From positions 124,001-188,000 of the forward strand of contig NZ_QQTY01000001.1 of assembly GCF_003670115.1 (NCBI RefSeq): a DNA stretch of 64,000 nt. Reading direction: 5' to 3'. The number at the start of each line of letters is the position of its first letter. Within the stretch, counting starts at the first letter, position 1. A program made the translations under genes and the position numbers. Under the pieces are notes generated by a model. It was not told where the DNA came from and did not search any database. It saw nothing but the letters and a program-made list of their open reading frames with translations. The stretch is from Natronorubrum halophilum. GTDB lineage: Archaea; Halobacteriota; Halobacteria; Halobacteriales; Natrialbaceae. Below are positions 35,845 through 43,841 of this stretch, piece by piece.

Positions 35845-37440
35845 TTAGAGGGAGAGTCCGTCGAATTTGACGGTTCCGTCCTCGAGAACGGTTTTTCGGT
35901 TATTCGTCTGGCCGACGTCCTCGTACGAGACCGGTCCCGGGACCTGTTCGGCGTCGGGACCGGGTTCGTTACCGAGGTAGACGACGTTCGGATCCGTGCC
36001 GATGTTGTCGAGGAGTTTGAACGTCGATTCGGTAGCGCCGGCGAACGCATCGAGTCGTTCCTGTGCGAGGTTCTCGCTCGGACCCGCGAACTCCTCGCCC
36101 TCGCCGGGTTCTTCGGCGAGTTCGAGTTCGACGAGCACCTCCTCGTCCTCGAGGTCCAGTCCGTGGTCCTCGAGAATTTCGACGAGCTCGATGGCGGCCG
36201 CCTCCTGTTCGACTAACGTGCTGTCCTCCTCGCTTTCGGGTTGGCCGTCCTCGCTGAGAATGTCGATCGCCTTCAGCAGGGCGATCGTCTCCTCGTCGAG
36301 GTCTTCGACGGCGCTGACGACGGCATCCAGATCCTCGCCTTCACCCTCGAGGGACTCCTCGACGTCCTCCGGAGACGGGATGTCACCCGCGGTCCGGACG
36401 AGCGTTCGGCTCTTGGCCGTGTTGTCGATGTACCGCTGTGGATCACTGTTCGGGTTGTTCATGTTCCCGAACTGGATCACTTCGGGCGGACAGGCGTCCT
36501 CACAGGCGGTCGAACCGACCAACTCTTCGCCCTTCGAGCCGTCCTGACGGGTCGCACAGAACGTACACTTCTCCATGACGCCCCTCGGCCCGCGGCTGCC
36601 GACCGGCCGGCCACGCTCGTCGTAGACGTGGTCCTCGTCGAGTTCGTCCGCGTCGACTTCGGGTTCCTCCCACTGGAAGTAGTTGACGCCGTACGGACAG
36701 GCGACCTGACAGTACCGACAGCCGATACAGACGTCGTAGTCGGTCAGGACGAGGCCGTCCGAAGCCCGGGTGTGGCGGGCCGTCGTCGGACAGACCTTCT
36801 CGCAGGGAGCGTCGGTACAGTGTTGGCACGGCCGAATGAGTCGATTGTTGGCCTCGCCCGGCGTGTCGTCCTCGAAGTCGAGGATGTACATCCAGTTCGC
36901 CCCCTGCTCCCAGTTGTGTTCCTCGGCGCAGGCGACGACACAGGAGAGACAGCCGTCACAGTGCTCGAGGTCCAGTGCCATTCCCCACTGGATACCCGAC
37001 TCGTCGCCGTCGTCGTGTTCGTCCGATTCCTGAGCGGGGCTGCCCTCCGACCCGCCGCCACCGCCCGCCGTCGTTCCCCACGCGCCGAGTCCCACGGCCC
37101 CGGCACCTCCCATCTTCTTCATCACGTCGCGGCGCGACTCCCCGTCGAGTCCGAACCGCGAGAGCGTTCCCTCGAGTCGTCCGTCCGCTCCGTCCGCCTC
37201 GATATCCTCGGCCATCGGCCGGTCGTCCTCGCCGAACTCCTCGACGACGTCCTCGTGGTAGCGGTCGTAAAACGCTTCCTCCGAGAGGTCGCCCTCCGTC
37301 ACGCGCATGGCGTCCCGCGCCATCTCCATCCCCAGTTCCGAGTCGTATTCGGTCTCCTCGAGCGCTTCCTCGAGGCCGTCCTGCCACTCTTCGCCGAGCG
37401 GATGAAACGCGTCGTCGCGTTCCTCGTCGTCGGGACTCAT
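35845..37440 (-). CDS. 4Fe-4S ferredoxin subunit (DMSO reductase/PsrB-like) with long N-terminal region and internal Tat-like motif
   Basis: A 531-residue iron-sulfur protein. Residues about 1-95 form an acidic helical domain; then SRRDVMKKMGGAGAVGLGAW, a Tat-like signal in an internal position; then four ferredoxin-type cysteine clusters (CDGCLSCVVAC, CQHCTDAPCEKVC, CIGCRYCQVACPYG, CTFC with CEDAC) as in electron-transfer subunits of molybdopterin oxidoreductases. An acidic insertion of roughly 120 residues follows, before the usual GTDPNVVYLG ending. Start is ATG 37440. No catalytic molybdenum subunit or membrane anchor lies next to it. Confidence 0.85.
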   Translation of the reverse strand: MSPDDEERDDAFHPLGEEWQDGLEEALEETEYDSELGMEMARDAMRVTEGDLSEEAFYDRYHEDVVEEFGEDDRPMAEDIEADGADGRLEGTLSRFGLDGESRRDVMKKMGGAGAVGLGAWGTTAGGGGGSEGSPAQESDEHDDGDESGIQWGMALDLEHCDGCLSCVVACAEEHNWEQGANWMYILDFEDDTPGEANNRLIRPCQHCTDAPCEKVCPTTARHTRASDGLVLTDYDVCIGCRYCQVACPYGVNYFQWEEPEVDADELDEDHVYDERGRPVGSRGPRGVMEKCTFCATRQDGSKGEELVGSTACEDACPPEVIQFGNMNNPNSDPQRYIDNTAKSRTLVRTAGDIPSPEDVEESLEGEGEDLDAVVSAVEDLDEETIALLKAIDILSEDGQPESEEDSTLVEQEAAAIELVEILEDHGLDLEDEEVLVELELAEEPGEGEEFAGPSENLAQERLDAFAGATESTFKLLDNIGTDPNVVYLGNEPGPDAEQVPGPVSYEDVGQTNNRKTVLEDGTVKFDGLSL

Positions 37441-37675
37441 CGTGTGCCGACCCCCCCACAAGCCGTGATTTGCGTCTCTTCCGGAACCATTGGTACCTAC
37501 TGGCAATGATGATCAGGGCGAAGTCGATAAACAGTATGCTTGCTACTGTCATGCCGCGTCGGACTCCACGCCCGATTCTGTGGCTGTTCGCTCGACCGAT
37601 GATCACGAGCGGAATTGAAATCGTTGCGATTAGACACCGGACGGCCGCGTTCTCGGACACCGTCCGTCGGGTCGG

Positions 37676-38332
37676 CTACTGCTCGAGCGGTTCGTAAACG
37701 TACGATCGACGGATCGTCACATCGTACATGAGCGTCTCTCGAGGCATACGTTGGAGCCGCCACGTCGCGTACAGATCGCCGATCGCGCCGGACGTATTGA
37801 GTATCAGTACGAAGGCCGCGGTGATCGAAACGATCGGGACTGGAACGGCCAGCAACGGTACACACGCCGCCGTGATGAGAACGAGCGGGGCGAGGCAGAC
37901 GCGGAGTAGCTCGTTCCGATTCTGAAACTGACCGAAGGCTGCTGCGTAGAACGCACCCATCGCCGGAACGGCGCCGTACGTCACGTCGTACCCGTAGTAC
38001 CTGAAGACGACGCCGTGGACGAACTCGTGACCGACGACCGTAACGAGGAGTGCGGTGAGGAACGGGACGACGATCACCGTCAAATCCATCGCGTACGTCG
38101 TCGTGTCTCCATCAACCGTCACGTCGTAGAACGTCGCGAACAGTTCCGGCCCGTGGAGCAGCGAGAGGAGGGCCACCACAACGATAGATAGCGCGACCGC
38201 GATCACACCTGACCCGACGAGCAACACCGCCATCGGGTACGAAAACGCGTAGGGATCAGCGTACCCGTCCGGTGGGAGGGGTGGATCCGGCGATCGCGTC
38301 ACATCTGCGTTCATCGAACTGTCTTCGGACAC
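37676..38332 (-). CDS. DUF3267-like membrane zincin metallopeptidase
   Basis: A 218-residue integral membrane protein with four to six hydrophobic segments and the zincin motif VVGHEFVHGVV (HEFVH) in the third one. The following VTYGAVPAMGAFYAAAF and a late N-rich segment (LILNTSGAIGDL, with the Asp that often supplies a third ligand) fit the DUF3267/site-2-protease-like family. Likely an intramembrane or membrane-associated protease; substrate unknown. ATG 38332 is used; ATG 38314 is also possible. Confidence 0.82.
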   Translation of the reverse strand: MSEDSSMNADVTRSPDPPLPPDGYADPYAFSYPMAVLLVGSGVIAVALSIVVVALLSLLHGPELFATFYDVTVDGDTTTYAMDLTVIVVPFLTALLVTVVGHEFVHGVVFRYYGYDVTYGAVPAMGAFYAAAFGQFQNRNELLRVCLAPLVLITAACVPLLAVPVPIVSITAAFVLILNTSGAIGDLYATWRLQRMPRETLMYDVTIRRSYVYEPLEQ

Positions 38333-38420
38333 GGACTCAACTACTGAGTACCAGTATAAGTACCCACCTCTGCCTGTTAGAGGCGTCTCTGGTCAGTCGT
38401 TCGTCGGTGTTGGTCGTCGA

Positions 38421-38445
38421 AAAACGCCGAGAGGGAGATTTGAAC
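38421..38445 (-). repeat. Partial copy 1 of tRNA-Ser 3' end
   Basis: A 25-bp sequence identical to 38686-38710, which covers the T-arm half and acceptor 3' strand of tRNA-Ser plus its TTTT tail. It is 265 bp from the tRNA copy. Typical of an integrase attachment-site duplicate. Confidence 0.75.
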
Positions 38446-38560
38446 AACGCGAAGAGGCTTCCGCTCACGTCGTTCGCGAACTTCCTCTTCTCTCGTTCAA
38501 ACTCCCCGTTCGAATTTTGACGACGTGGCGACTCGCTACGCTCGTCGATGCTGTTCTCGG

Positions 38561-38585
38561 AAAACGCCGAGAGGGAGATTTGAAC
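38561..38585 (-). repeat. Partial copy 2 of tRNA-Ser 3' end
   Basis: Identical 25-bp copy, 140 bp from copy 1 and 125 bp from the intact tRNA. The flanks of copies 2 and 3 are also related, so the unit was duplicated as a block. Confidence 0.75.
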
Positions 38586-38689
38586 CACGGTCGTTCCACT
38601 CGCTTCGCTCGTTTCACTCTCTGATTTAAATTCCCTGCCATCTTCCGACGAACGACTCGCTTCGCTCGTCGATATTGTTCGTCTGAAAA

Positions 38690-38774
38690 CGCCGAGAGGG
38701 AGATTTGAACTCCCGAGTCCGTGGGGACAGTAGATTTCGAATCTACCGCCTTGGCCGGGCTAGGCTATCTCGGC
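38690..38774 (-). tRNA. tRNA-Ser(CGA)
   Basis: An 85-nt class II tRNA read on the minus strand. Acceptor GCCGAGA/TCTCGGC with discriminator G; anticodon stem GTAGA/TCTAC around TTCGAAA, anticodon CGA (reads UCG); a long variable arm (TGTCCCCACGGACT) as expected for serine; T-arm GGGAG/CTCCC with TTCAAAT. TTTT follows the 3' end. Its 3' terminus is repeated twice downstream. Confidence 0.93.
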
Positions 38775-38889
38775 TCACTTCCCTCTACCCGTGTAACGTT
38801 TTTACCCGTTTCGATTCTTCTCCCGGATTGTGACTCGCTCTCGTCCCTCGAGCGAAAGGGATTTGACACGAGCGTTCGACCGCGTGTCT

Positions 38890-39840
38890 ATGAACGGGAC
38901 TCAGGCCACCGCCGACTGCGAAGCCGTCCTCGAGACGATCGGCGAGGCCGTCATCTGCGATCGATCGTTCCTTGAGGAGATCCTCGTCGGCGTCGTCGGC
39001 CGCGGCCACGTCCTCCTCGAGGACGTCCCCGGGACCGGCAAAACACTGACGGCGCGGACCGTTGCGACCGCGCTCGGTCTCTCGTTTTCGCGCATCCAGT
39101 TCACGCCGGACCTGTTGCCCGCCGACGTGACCGGGACGCACATCTTCAACGAGCAGGATCGCGAGTTCGAGTTCAGCGAAGGTCCCATCTTCGCCAACAT
39201 CGTGCTGGCGGACGAGATCAACCGCGCGCCGCCGAAAACGCAGGCCGCACTGCTCGAGGCCATGGAAGAGGGGCAGGTAACGGTCGACGGAGCGACCCGA
39301 CAGCTTCCGGACCCCTTCTTCGTCATCGCGACGCAGAATCCGGTCGAACAGGAGGGGACGTTCCCGCTGCCGGAGGCCCAGATCGACCGCTTCCTCGTCA
39401 AGACCGAAATGGGCTATCCGGACGAAGCGGGCGAAGTCGAACTCCTCCGACGGCGCGCGGGCCGCGAGACGACCAGCCCCTCCGTCGAATCGATCCTCGA
39501 ACCCGAACAGGTGGCGACACTGCGACGCGTCCCCGAGACGATCCGCGTCGACGACGACCTCCTCGAGTACATCGCGGCGCTGTCTCGGGGGACCCGAACG
39601 GACGGCCGCGTCGAGACCGGCGTCTCCCCGCGCGGCACGCAGCGACTGTTCGAGGCGGCCCGGGCGTACGCCGTCATCGTCGGCCGGGAGTACGTCACGC
39701 CGGACGATATCAAGCGCGTCGCGAAGCCGGTGTTGGCCCACCGACTGGTGTTGACCCCCGACGCGACGGTCAACGGGGTCGAAAAGGAACGAATTATCGA
39801 AAGCGTACTCGAGTCGGTGCCGGTGCCGACCATAGAGTAA
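38890..39840 (+). CDS. MoxR family AAA+ ATPase
   Basis: A 316-residue MoxR ATPase. Walker A DVPGTGKTLTAR, Walker B IVLADEINRAPPKTQAALLEAM, sensor FFVIATQNPVEQEGTFPLPEAQIDRF and the C-terminal lid (VSPRGTQRLFEAARAYA) are intact. MoxR ATPases act as chaperones that mature enzyme complexes, usually next to DUF58 and VWA-domain genes; none is present here. The ATG at 38890 is preferred over an in-frame GTG at 38830 because conservation starts there. Confidence 0.93.
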   Translation: MNGTQATADCEAVLETIGEAVICDRSFLEEILVGVVGRGHVLLEDVPGTGKTLTARTVATALGLSFSRIQFTPDLLPADVTGTHIFNEQDREFEFSEGPIFANIVLADEINRAPPKTQAALLEAMEEGQVTVDGATRQLPDPFFVIATQNPVEQEGTFPLPEAQIDRFLVKTEMGYPDEAGEVELLRRRAGRETTSPSVESILEPEQVATLRRVPETIRVDDDLLEYIAALSRGTRTDGRVETGVSPRGTQRLFEAARAYAVIVGREYVTPDDIKRVAKPVLAHRLVLTPDATVNGVEKERIIESVLESVPVPTIE

Positions 39841-39852
39841 CGCGCCGTCGTC

Positions 39853-40050
39853 TCAGTCGAGAATATCGCCGACCCGTCGCGGTTCGCCCTGTAGATTCGG
39901 CTGTTCGGCGACGATTTTGAGCACTTCGTGGTCCGTCACGTCGTAGTAGGATTTCTCCGTCGCCTCCTCGATGAGCGCTTTCTCGAGGTGGAATTCGGTG
40001 CCTTCGTAAACGACGTCGACGCCGTCGTCGCCGAACGCGAGCGTTGTCAT
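39853..40050 (-). CDS. Small conserved haloarchaeal protein (probably DUF5800)
   Basis: A 65-residue acidic protein: MTTLAFGDDGVDVVYEGTEF, then HLEKALIEEATEKSYYDVTDHEVLKIV and a GEPRRVGDILD ending. I recall this as the conserved haloarchaeal family DUF5800 (from memory); function unknown. It converges on MoxR with a 12-bp gap and diverges from the halofilin-like gene. Confidence 0.75.
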   Translation of the reverse strand: MTTLAFGDDGVDVVYEGTEFHLEKALIEEATEKSYYDVTDHEVLKIVAEQPNLQGEPRRVGDILD

Positions 40051-40181
40051 GGGCGGACGTACGCGACGGGGAAGTAAAAGCGAGGCGAATGGGGCCGAGA
40101 TTCCGGATCGCAAGACAGGCGTCAGACGAGCGGCAGACGACGCGCGAGGTTTATTAATGGATAACCCCTTTGGGGCGAAGT

Positions 40182-41036
40182 GTGGACTTCAGCAGGGACC
40201 CGCTCGACGAACTGGTCGTGCCCGACGGCACGGAAGCCAGAGAAGTCGACCTCGTAACCGACGGTGACGTCCTCATCGGCGGTCGGTCCACCGTCGACTT
40301 CGGCGTCCGCGGCCGAAACGTTCTCGCCGGCGAGAGCGTCGAATTCGGCGGTGCCATCGAAGCCGAGGGCGATTGCCGGCTCGACATGTGGTGTGACGTC
40401 GCCGAGAACGTTCTCGTCGGGAAGGACGCCTACATCGGCGAGCGCGTCCACGTCGCCGGGGAGATGAAAGTCGCCGGAGACCTCGATATCGGCGACGACG
40501 TCGAGATCGAGGAGGGGTTCGAGGCGAACGGGTGGATCGTCATCCGAAACCCGATGCCGACGATCGTCTTTCTGTTCGTCTACCTCAAACACCTCCTGCT
40601 TCTCGGCGAGGAAGATACGGCGCAGCGGCTCGTCTCCGAACTCGTCGACGAGGAACAGGACGCCGATACCGACCCGCTCGTCATCCCCGGGAACGCGACG
40701 GTCAGCGACGACGCCTGGCGAGTTTCGACGCCCGCATCGATCGGTGACGACTGCCGCCTCCACGGCAACGTTCGCGCCGAAACGATCGACGTCGGCACCG
40801 AGACCACCATCTTCGGAAGCCTTCGGGCTCGCGGCGACATCTCCATCGGCGAGGGGACCAACATCCACGGGGACCTGACCACCCGCGACGGTAACGTTAC
40901 TATCGACGCCGACGCCCGCATTCTCGGCGACGTCTCGTGTGCCGACCTCGAGCTCGGTCCGAACGCCGAAGTCGACGGGACGATCCGTGCCAACGGCGAA
41001 GTCACGATGGGGACGACCGAACGCGACCCCGAGTGA
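40182..41036 (+). CDS. Polymer-forming (bactofilin/halofilin-like) beta-solenoid protein
   Basis: A 284-residue protein of short hydrophobic six-residue-type strands with Gly/Asp turns (VLIGGRSTVDFGVRGRNVLAGESVEFGG and SIGDDCRLHGNVRAETIDVGTETTIFGSLRARGDISIGEG), forming two beta-solenoid blocks (about 20-115 and 175-275) separated by a hydrophobic and acidic linker (NPMPTIVFLFVYLKHLLLLGEED). This fits bactofilin-like cytoskeletal proteins; haloarchaeal 'halofilins' that shape cells are related. Start: GTG 40182, about 28 bp after TTTATTAAT (leaderless); a TTG at 40170 is possible. Confidence 0.82.
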   Translation: MDFSRDPLDELVVPDGTEAREVDLVTDGDVLIGGRSTVDFGVRGRNVLAGESVEFGGAIEAEGDCRLDMWCDVAENVLVGKDAYIGERVHVAGEMKVAGDLDIGDDVEIEEGFEANGWIVIRNPMPTIVFLFVYLKHLLLLGEEDTAQRLVSELVDEEQDADTDPLVIPGNATVSDDAWRVSTPASIGDDCRLHGNVRAETIDVGTETTIFGSLRARGDISIGEGTNIHGDLTTRDGNVTIDADARILGDVSCADLELGPNAEVDGTIRANGEVTMGTTERDPE

Positions 41037-41380
41037 GTAGCGTCCGGACGCGAGCGCTCGTGCTCGTCGCTGCTCTGATACGACGTCCACTCGAACCGAT
41101 AGCTCGTACGGCCTACTGTAACGATTTGTCGGCACGAACGCCGGACGGTTCGCGGTTGTACCGGAACCGACTCACAGCAGTTCGTATCGGCGTTTGCGAA
41201 ATCTCCCGGCTAGACTACGCGCCCCTACTGTCGTATTACCGTCATTATTCTGTCGGATGGTCGGTCAGGGCATCCGACGATTTCTCCCGTTGATTCTACC
41301 CCCTATTCTTAATACTGACAATTGCGATAGAGAAATACAGGCATGATTGTTAGACGCACGCACATAGGACGGAGGGATCC
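41037..41380. other. 344-bp intergenic region before etfB
   Basis: No gene. GTCGGATG (41252-41259) and CATCCGAC (41271-41278) form an 8-bp inverted repeat with an 11-bp spacer, upstream of a TATA-like CTTAATAC (about 41308). It may be an operator for the etf genes or the terminator of the preceding gene. Confidence 0.5.
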
Positions 41381-42250
41381 ATGCGATCCGTCGTCCTGAC
41401 CAAAGGGGTGCCGGACTTTTCGGAGGGAGCGGTATCGTTCGACGAAGACGGCCACCTAGAGCGGGGAAAAACCCCGACGGTGATGAACCCGAACGACGAG
41501 TTCGCGGTTCAGGCGGCCCTTCAGACGAAGGTTCGCCACGGCGGGCACGTTAGCGGGATGAGCATGGGTCCGCCGGGGTACGCAGACGTCCTGCAGGAGG
41601 CGATGGAGTCGGTGTACACCGACGATAGCTATCTGCTCTCCGACCGGGAACTGGCGGCTTCTGACACGTGGGCGACGGCGATCACGATCAGCGCCGGCCT
41701 CGAGACCTACCAAGAGGAGGTCGGAGAGATCGACCTCGTCTTCGCCGGCTTCAAATCGGCCGACGGCGAGACGGGACAGACGGGTCCCCAGGCCTGCTGG
41801 GCGATGGACTGGCCGATCGTTACCCACGTGCTCGCGCTGGATATCGATCCCGAGGAGCGGACCCTTCGAGCGAAGCGACTCGTCGAGGGCGACGTCGACG
41901 AGATCGAGACCGTCGAGGTGTCGCTACCCTGCTTCGTCGTCACCGATCCCGAGTTCGAACCGACCTACCGCAAGGCGTCCCACCGGCTGACGCACAAACG
42001 GCTCCGAGGGGAGACCGAGGAACGAGCGGCCGATCACGAGGCGCACCTGACGACGTGGAATCACGAGGATCTGAACCTCGATCCCGACTATATCGGGCTC
42101 GACGGCTCGCCCACGATCGTCTCCTCGGTGGACCCGATCCCCAAAGCGCCGTCCGAGCGTGAGGCGACGATGATCGATCCCGCCGACGAGGCCGGCATGG
42201 GTGACATCCTCGAGGAAATGCAGCCGTACGCGACGGGAGCAGGTGATTGA
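41381..42250 (+). CDS. etfB: Electron transfer flavoprotein subunit beta (FixA/EtfB)
   Basis: A 289-residue ETF beta subunit with the alpha/beta nucleotide-binding fold. It begins MRSVVLTKGVPDF, keeps MNPNDEFAVQAALQ and the ETF beta signature region (DLVFAGFKSADGETGQTGPQACWAMDWP). With EtfA it carries FAD and takes electrons from acyl-CoA dehydrogenases such as the one at 16009. Stop and the next start are 1 bp apart, so the operon is tightly coupled. Confidence 0.95.
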   Translation: MRSVVLTKGVPDFSEGAVSFDEDGHLERGKTPTVMNPNDEFAVQAALQTKVRHGGHVSGMSMGPPGYADVLQEAMESVYTDDSYLLSDRELAASDTWATAITISAGLETYQEEVGEIDLVFAGFKSADGETGQTGPQACWAMDWPIVTHVLALDIDPEERTLRAKRLVEGDVDEIETVEVSLPCFVVTDPEFEPTYRKASHRLTHKRLRGETEERAADHEAHLTTWNHEDLNLDPDYIGLDGSPTIVSSVDPIPKAPSEREATMIDPADEAGMGDILEEMQPYATGAGD

Positions 42251-42251
42251 G

Positions 42252-43841
42252 ATGGCGAATGTAGATCCAAACGACCACACGGTCGACGAGCTAACGGACC
42301 GCCTTGAGACGATCGACGACGCGGACGAACTTCAGACGATCCTCGAGGCCGAACAGGCGGGACAGGATCGGAAAACGGCCCGCGAGGCGGTACATCGTCG
42401 CCTCGAGGCGATCGGCGAGATCGACGCGGACGAGACGAGCGACGGCAACGGCGTCGAGGAGGGAACGGAGACCGAAGGCGAGTACGAAGAGACGAAAGAA
42501 GACACCGGCGACGAAGCCGAGGGCGAGGAAATCAGCGACGAAGAAATGGACGAATCGGAATCGGAGCCCGACGAGGCCGATGAGGAAGAAGACGACGGTC
42601 TCTCACACCCGACGCGCGACAAGCGCCACGTCAGAGCCCTCGCGAACGGCGAGTACGCGGACATGTGGGTGTTCTGTGAAACCCAGGGAGGGGAGTTGCT
42701 CGACGTGTCTCGAGAGATGCTGGGGAAGGCCCGACGGCTGATGGATCAGTTCGAAGCGGACTATACCGACGACGAACGGGTCGTCGCGTTCCTGATGGGC
42801 GACGACTGCGAGGGACTCGCCGAGGAGTGCGTTGCCTACGGGGCCGATGTCGCGGTCTATCACGACGACAACCGACTGGAACGGTTCCTCCACAAACCCT
42901 ACACCGAAATCACGGCGCACATGGCCCGCGGCGAGGGAACCGCCGAGAGCACCGACTGGCGCGAGTACGACAAGCCGCGGTACATCCTCTTCCCGGCGAC
43001 GAACAACGGCCGCGACCTCTCGGCCGAGGTACAGGCGGAACTCGACTCCGGACTCGCCTCGGACTGCTCGGATCTCTACATCGAGGAGAACGAGGTGTCG
43101 AATCCGGTCAAGACGGGCGAACCCGGCGTCAAGAAGACCTTCGAGAAGGTCTTGCACATGAAGCGGCCCGATTTCTCGGGCTTCGAGTACTCGACCATTC
43201 TCTGTCTGGACAATCCCGGGCGGGAGTTCCACCCGCAGGGGGCGTCGATTATTCCGGGCAGTTTCGACCCGATCGAACGCGACCCCGACCGCGAAGGACT
43301 GGTCGTCGAACACGACATGGAACTGGACGAGGACTGGTTCCGCGTCGAAATCACCGAACACGACCGACTCGAGGCCGGGATCGACCTCACCGGTCACGAC
43401 GTAATCGTCTGTCTCGGCCGCGGCATCGCCGACGACCCCACCGAAGGGATGGAGCTCGGACTCGACCTCGTCGACGCCTTCGAGGACGCCGAACTCGGCA
43501 TTACGCGAGGGATCGTCACCTCCTCCTATCAGTTCGAGGGCCACGTCGAGCGGTACTCGAAGGAAGAGCGCCAGATCGGCGAGACCGGGCAGGTCGTCGC
43601 GCCGGACCTGTACATCGCCGCCGGCGTGTCGGGTGCGGTTCAGCACAAAGTCGGCATGGACGAGTCGGACACGATCGTCACGATCAACACGGATACGGAC
43701 GCCCGGATCAGGGACTTCTCGGACTACTTCATCGAGGGCGATCTCTTCGAGATCCTCCCGCGGCTGACTGCAGCCGTCGAATCGGGGGATCTACAACCCG
43801 AGGCGGTCGCGGACGGCAGCGGAGGTGAGGACGATGACTGA
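42252..43841 (+). CDS. etfA: Electron transfer flavoprotein subunit alpha (FixB/EtfA) with acidic N-terminal extension
   Basis: A 529-residue ETF alpha. Residues about 1-55 form a helical domain (DELTDRLETIDDADELQTILEAEQ), about 60-115 a very acidic linker, followed by the ETF alpha domain (YADMWVFCETQGGELLDV) and the C-terminal FAD domain with VIVCLGRGIADDPTEGMELG and VSGAVQHKVGMDESDTIVTINTD. The extension is much longer than in bacteria but is a recurrent haloarchaeal feature; its role is unknown. Start ATG 42252; the eight last bases overlap the fixC gene. Confidence 0.95.
   Translation: MANVDPNDHTVDELTDRLETIDDADELQTILEAEQAGQDRKTAREAVHRRLEAIGEIDADETSDGNGVEEGTETEGEYEETKEDTGDEAEGEEISDEEMDESESEPDEADEEEDDGLSHPTRDKRHVRALANGEYADMWVFCETQGGELLDVSREMLGKARRLMDQFEADYTDDERVVAFLMGDDCEGLAEECVAYGADVAVYHDDNRLERFLHKPYTEITAHMARGEGTAESTDWREYDKPRYILFPATNNGRDLSAEVQAELDSGLASDCSDLYIEENEVSNPVKTGEPGVKKTFEKVLHMKRPDFSGFEYSTILCLDNPGREFHPQGASIIPGSFDPIERDPDREGLVVEHDMELDEDWFRVEITEHDRLEAGIDLTGHDVIVCLGRGIADDPTEGMELGLDLVDAFEDAELGITRGIVTSSYQFEGHVERYSKEERQIGETGQVVAPDLYIAAGVSGAVQHKVGMDESDTIVTINTDTDARIRDFSDYFIEGDLFEILPRLTAAVESGDLQPEAVADGSGGEDDD

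Larger units (their letters stand above)
38333..38689. other. 357-bp region downstream of tRNA-Ser with tandem att-like repeats
   Basis: No gene. It contains two copies of the tRNA-Ser 3' end (38421-38445 and 38561-38585) plus related flanking segments (GACTCGCT, A or T, CGCTCGTCGAT near 38530 and 38654). This looks like residue of site-specific integration events. Confidence 0.6.

Noticed and set aside
38333-38710. CRISPR-like array from the three 25-bp repeats
   Set aside because: The repeat is the tRNA-Ser 3' end, spacing is 115-100 bp of related rather than unique sequence, and no cas genes are near.
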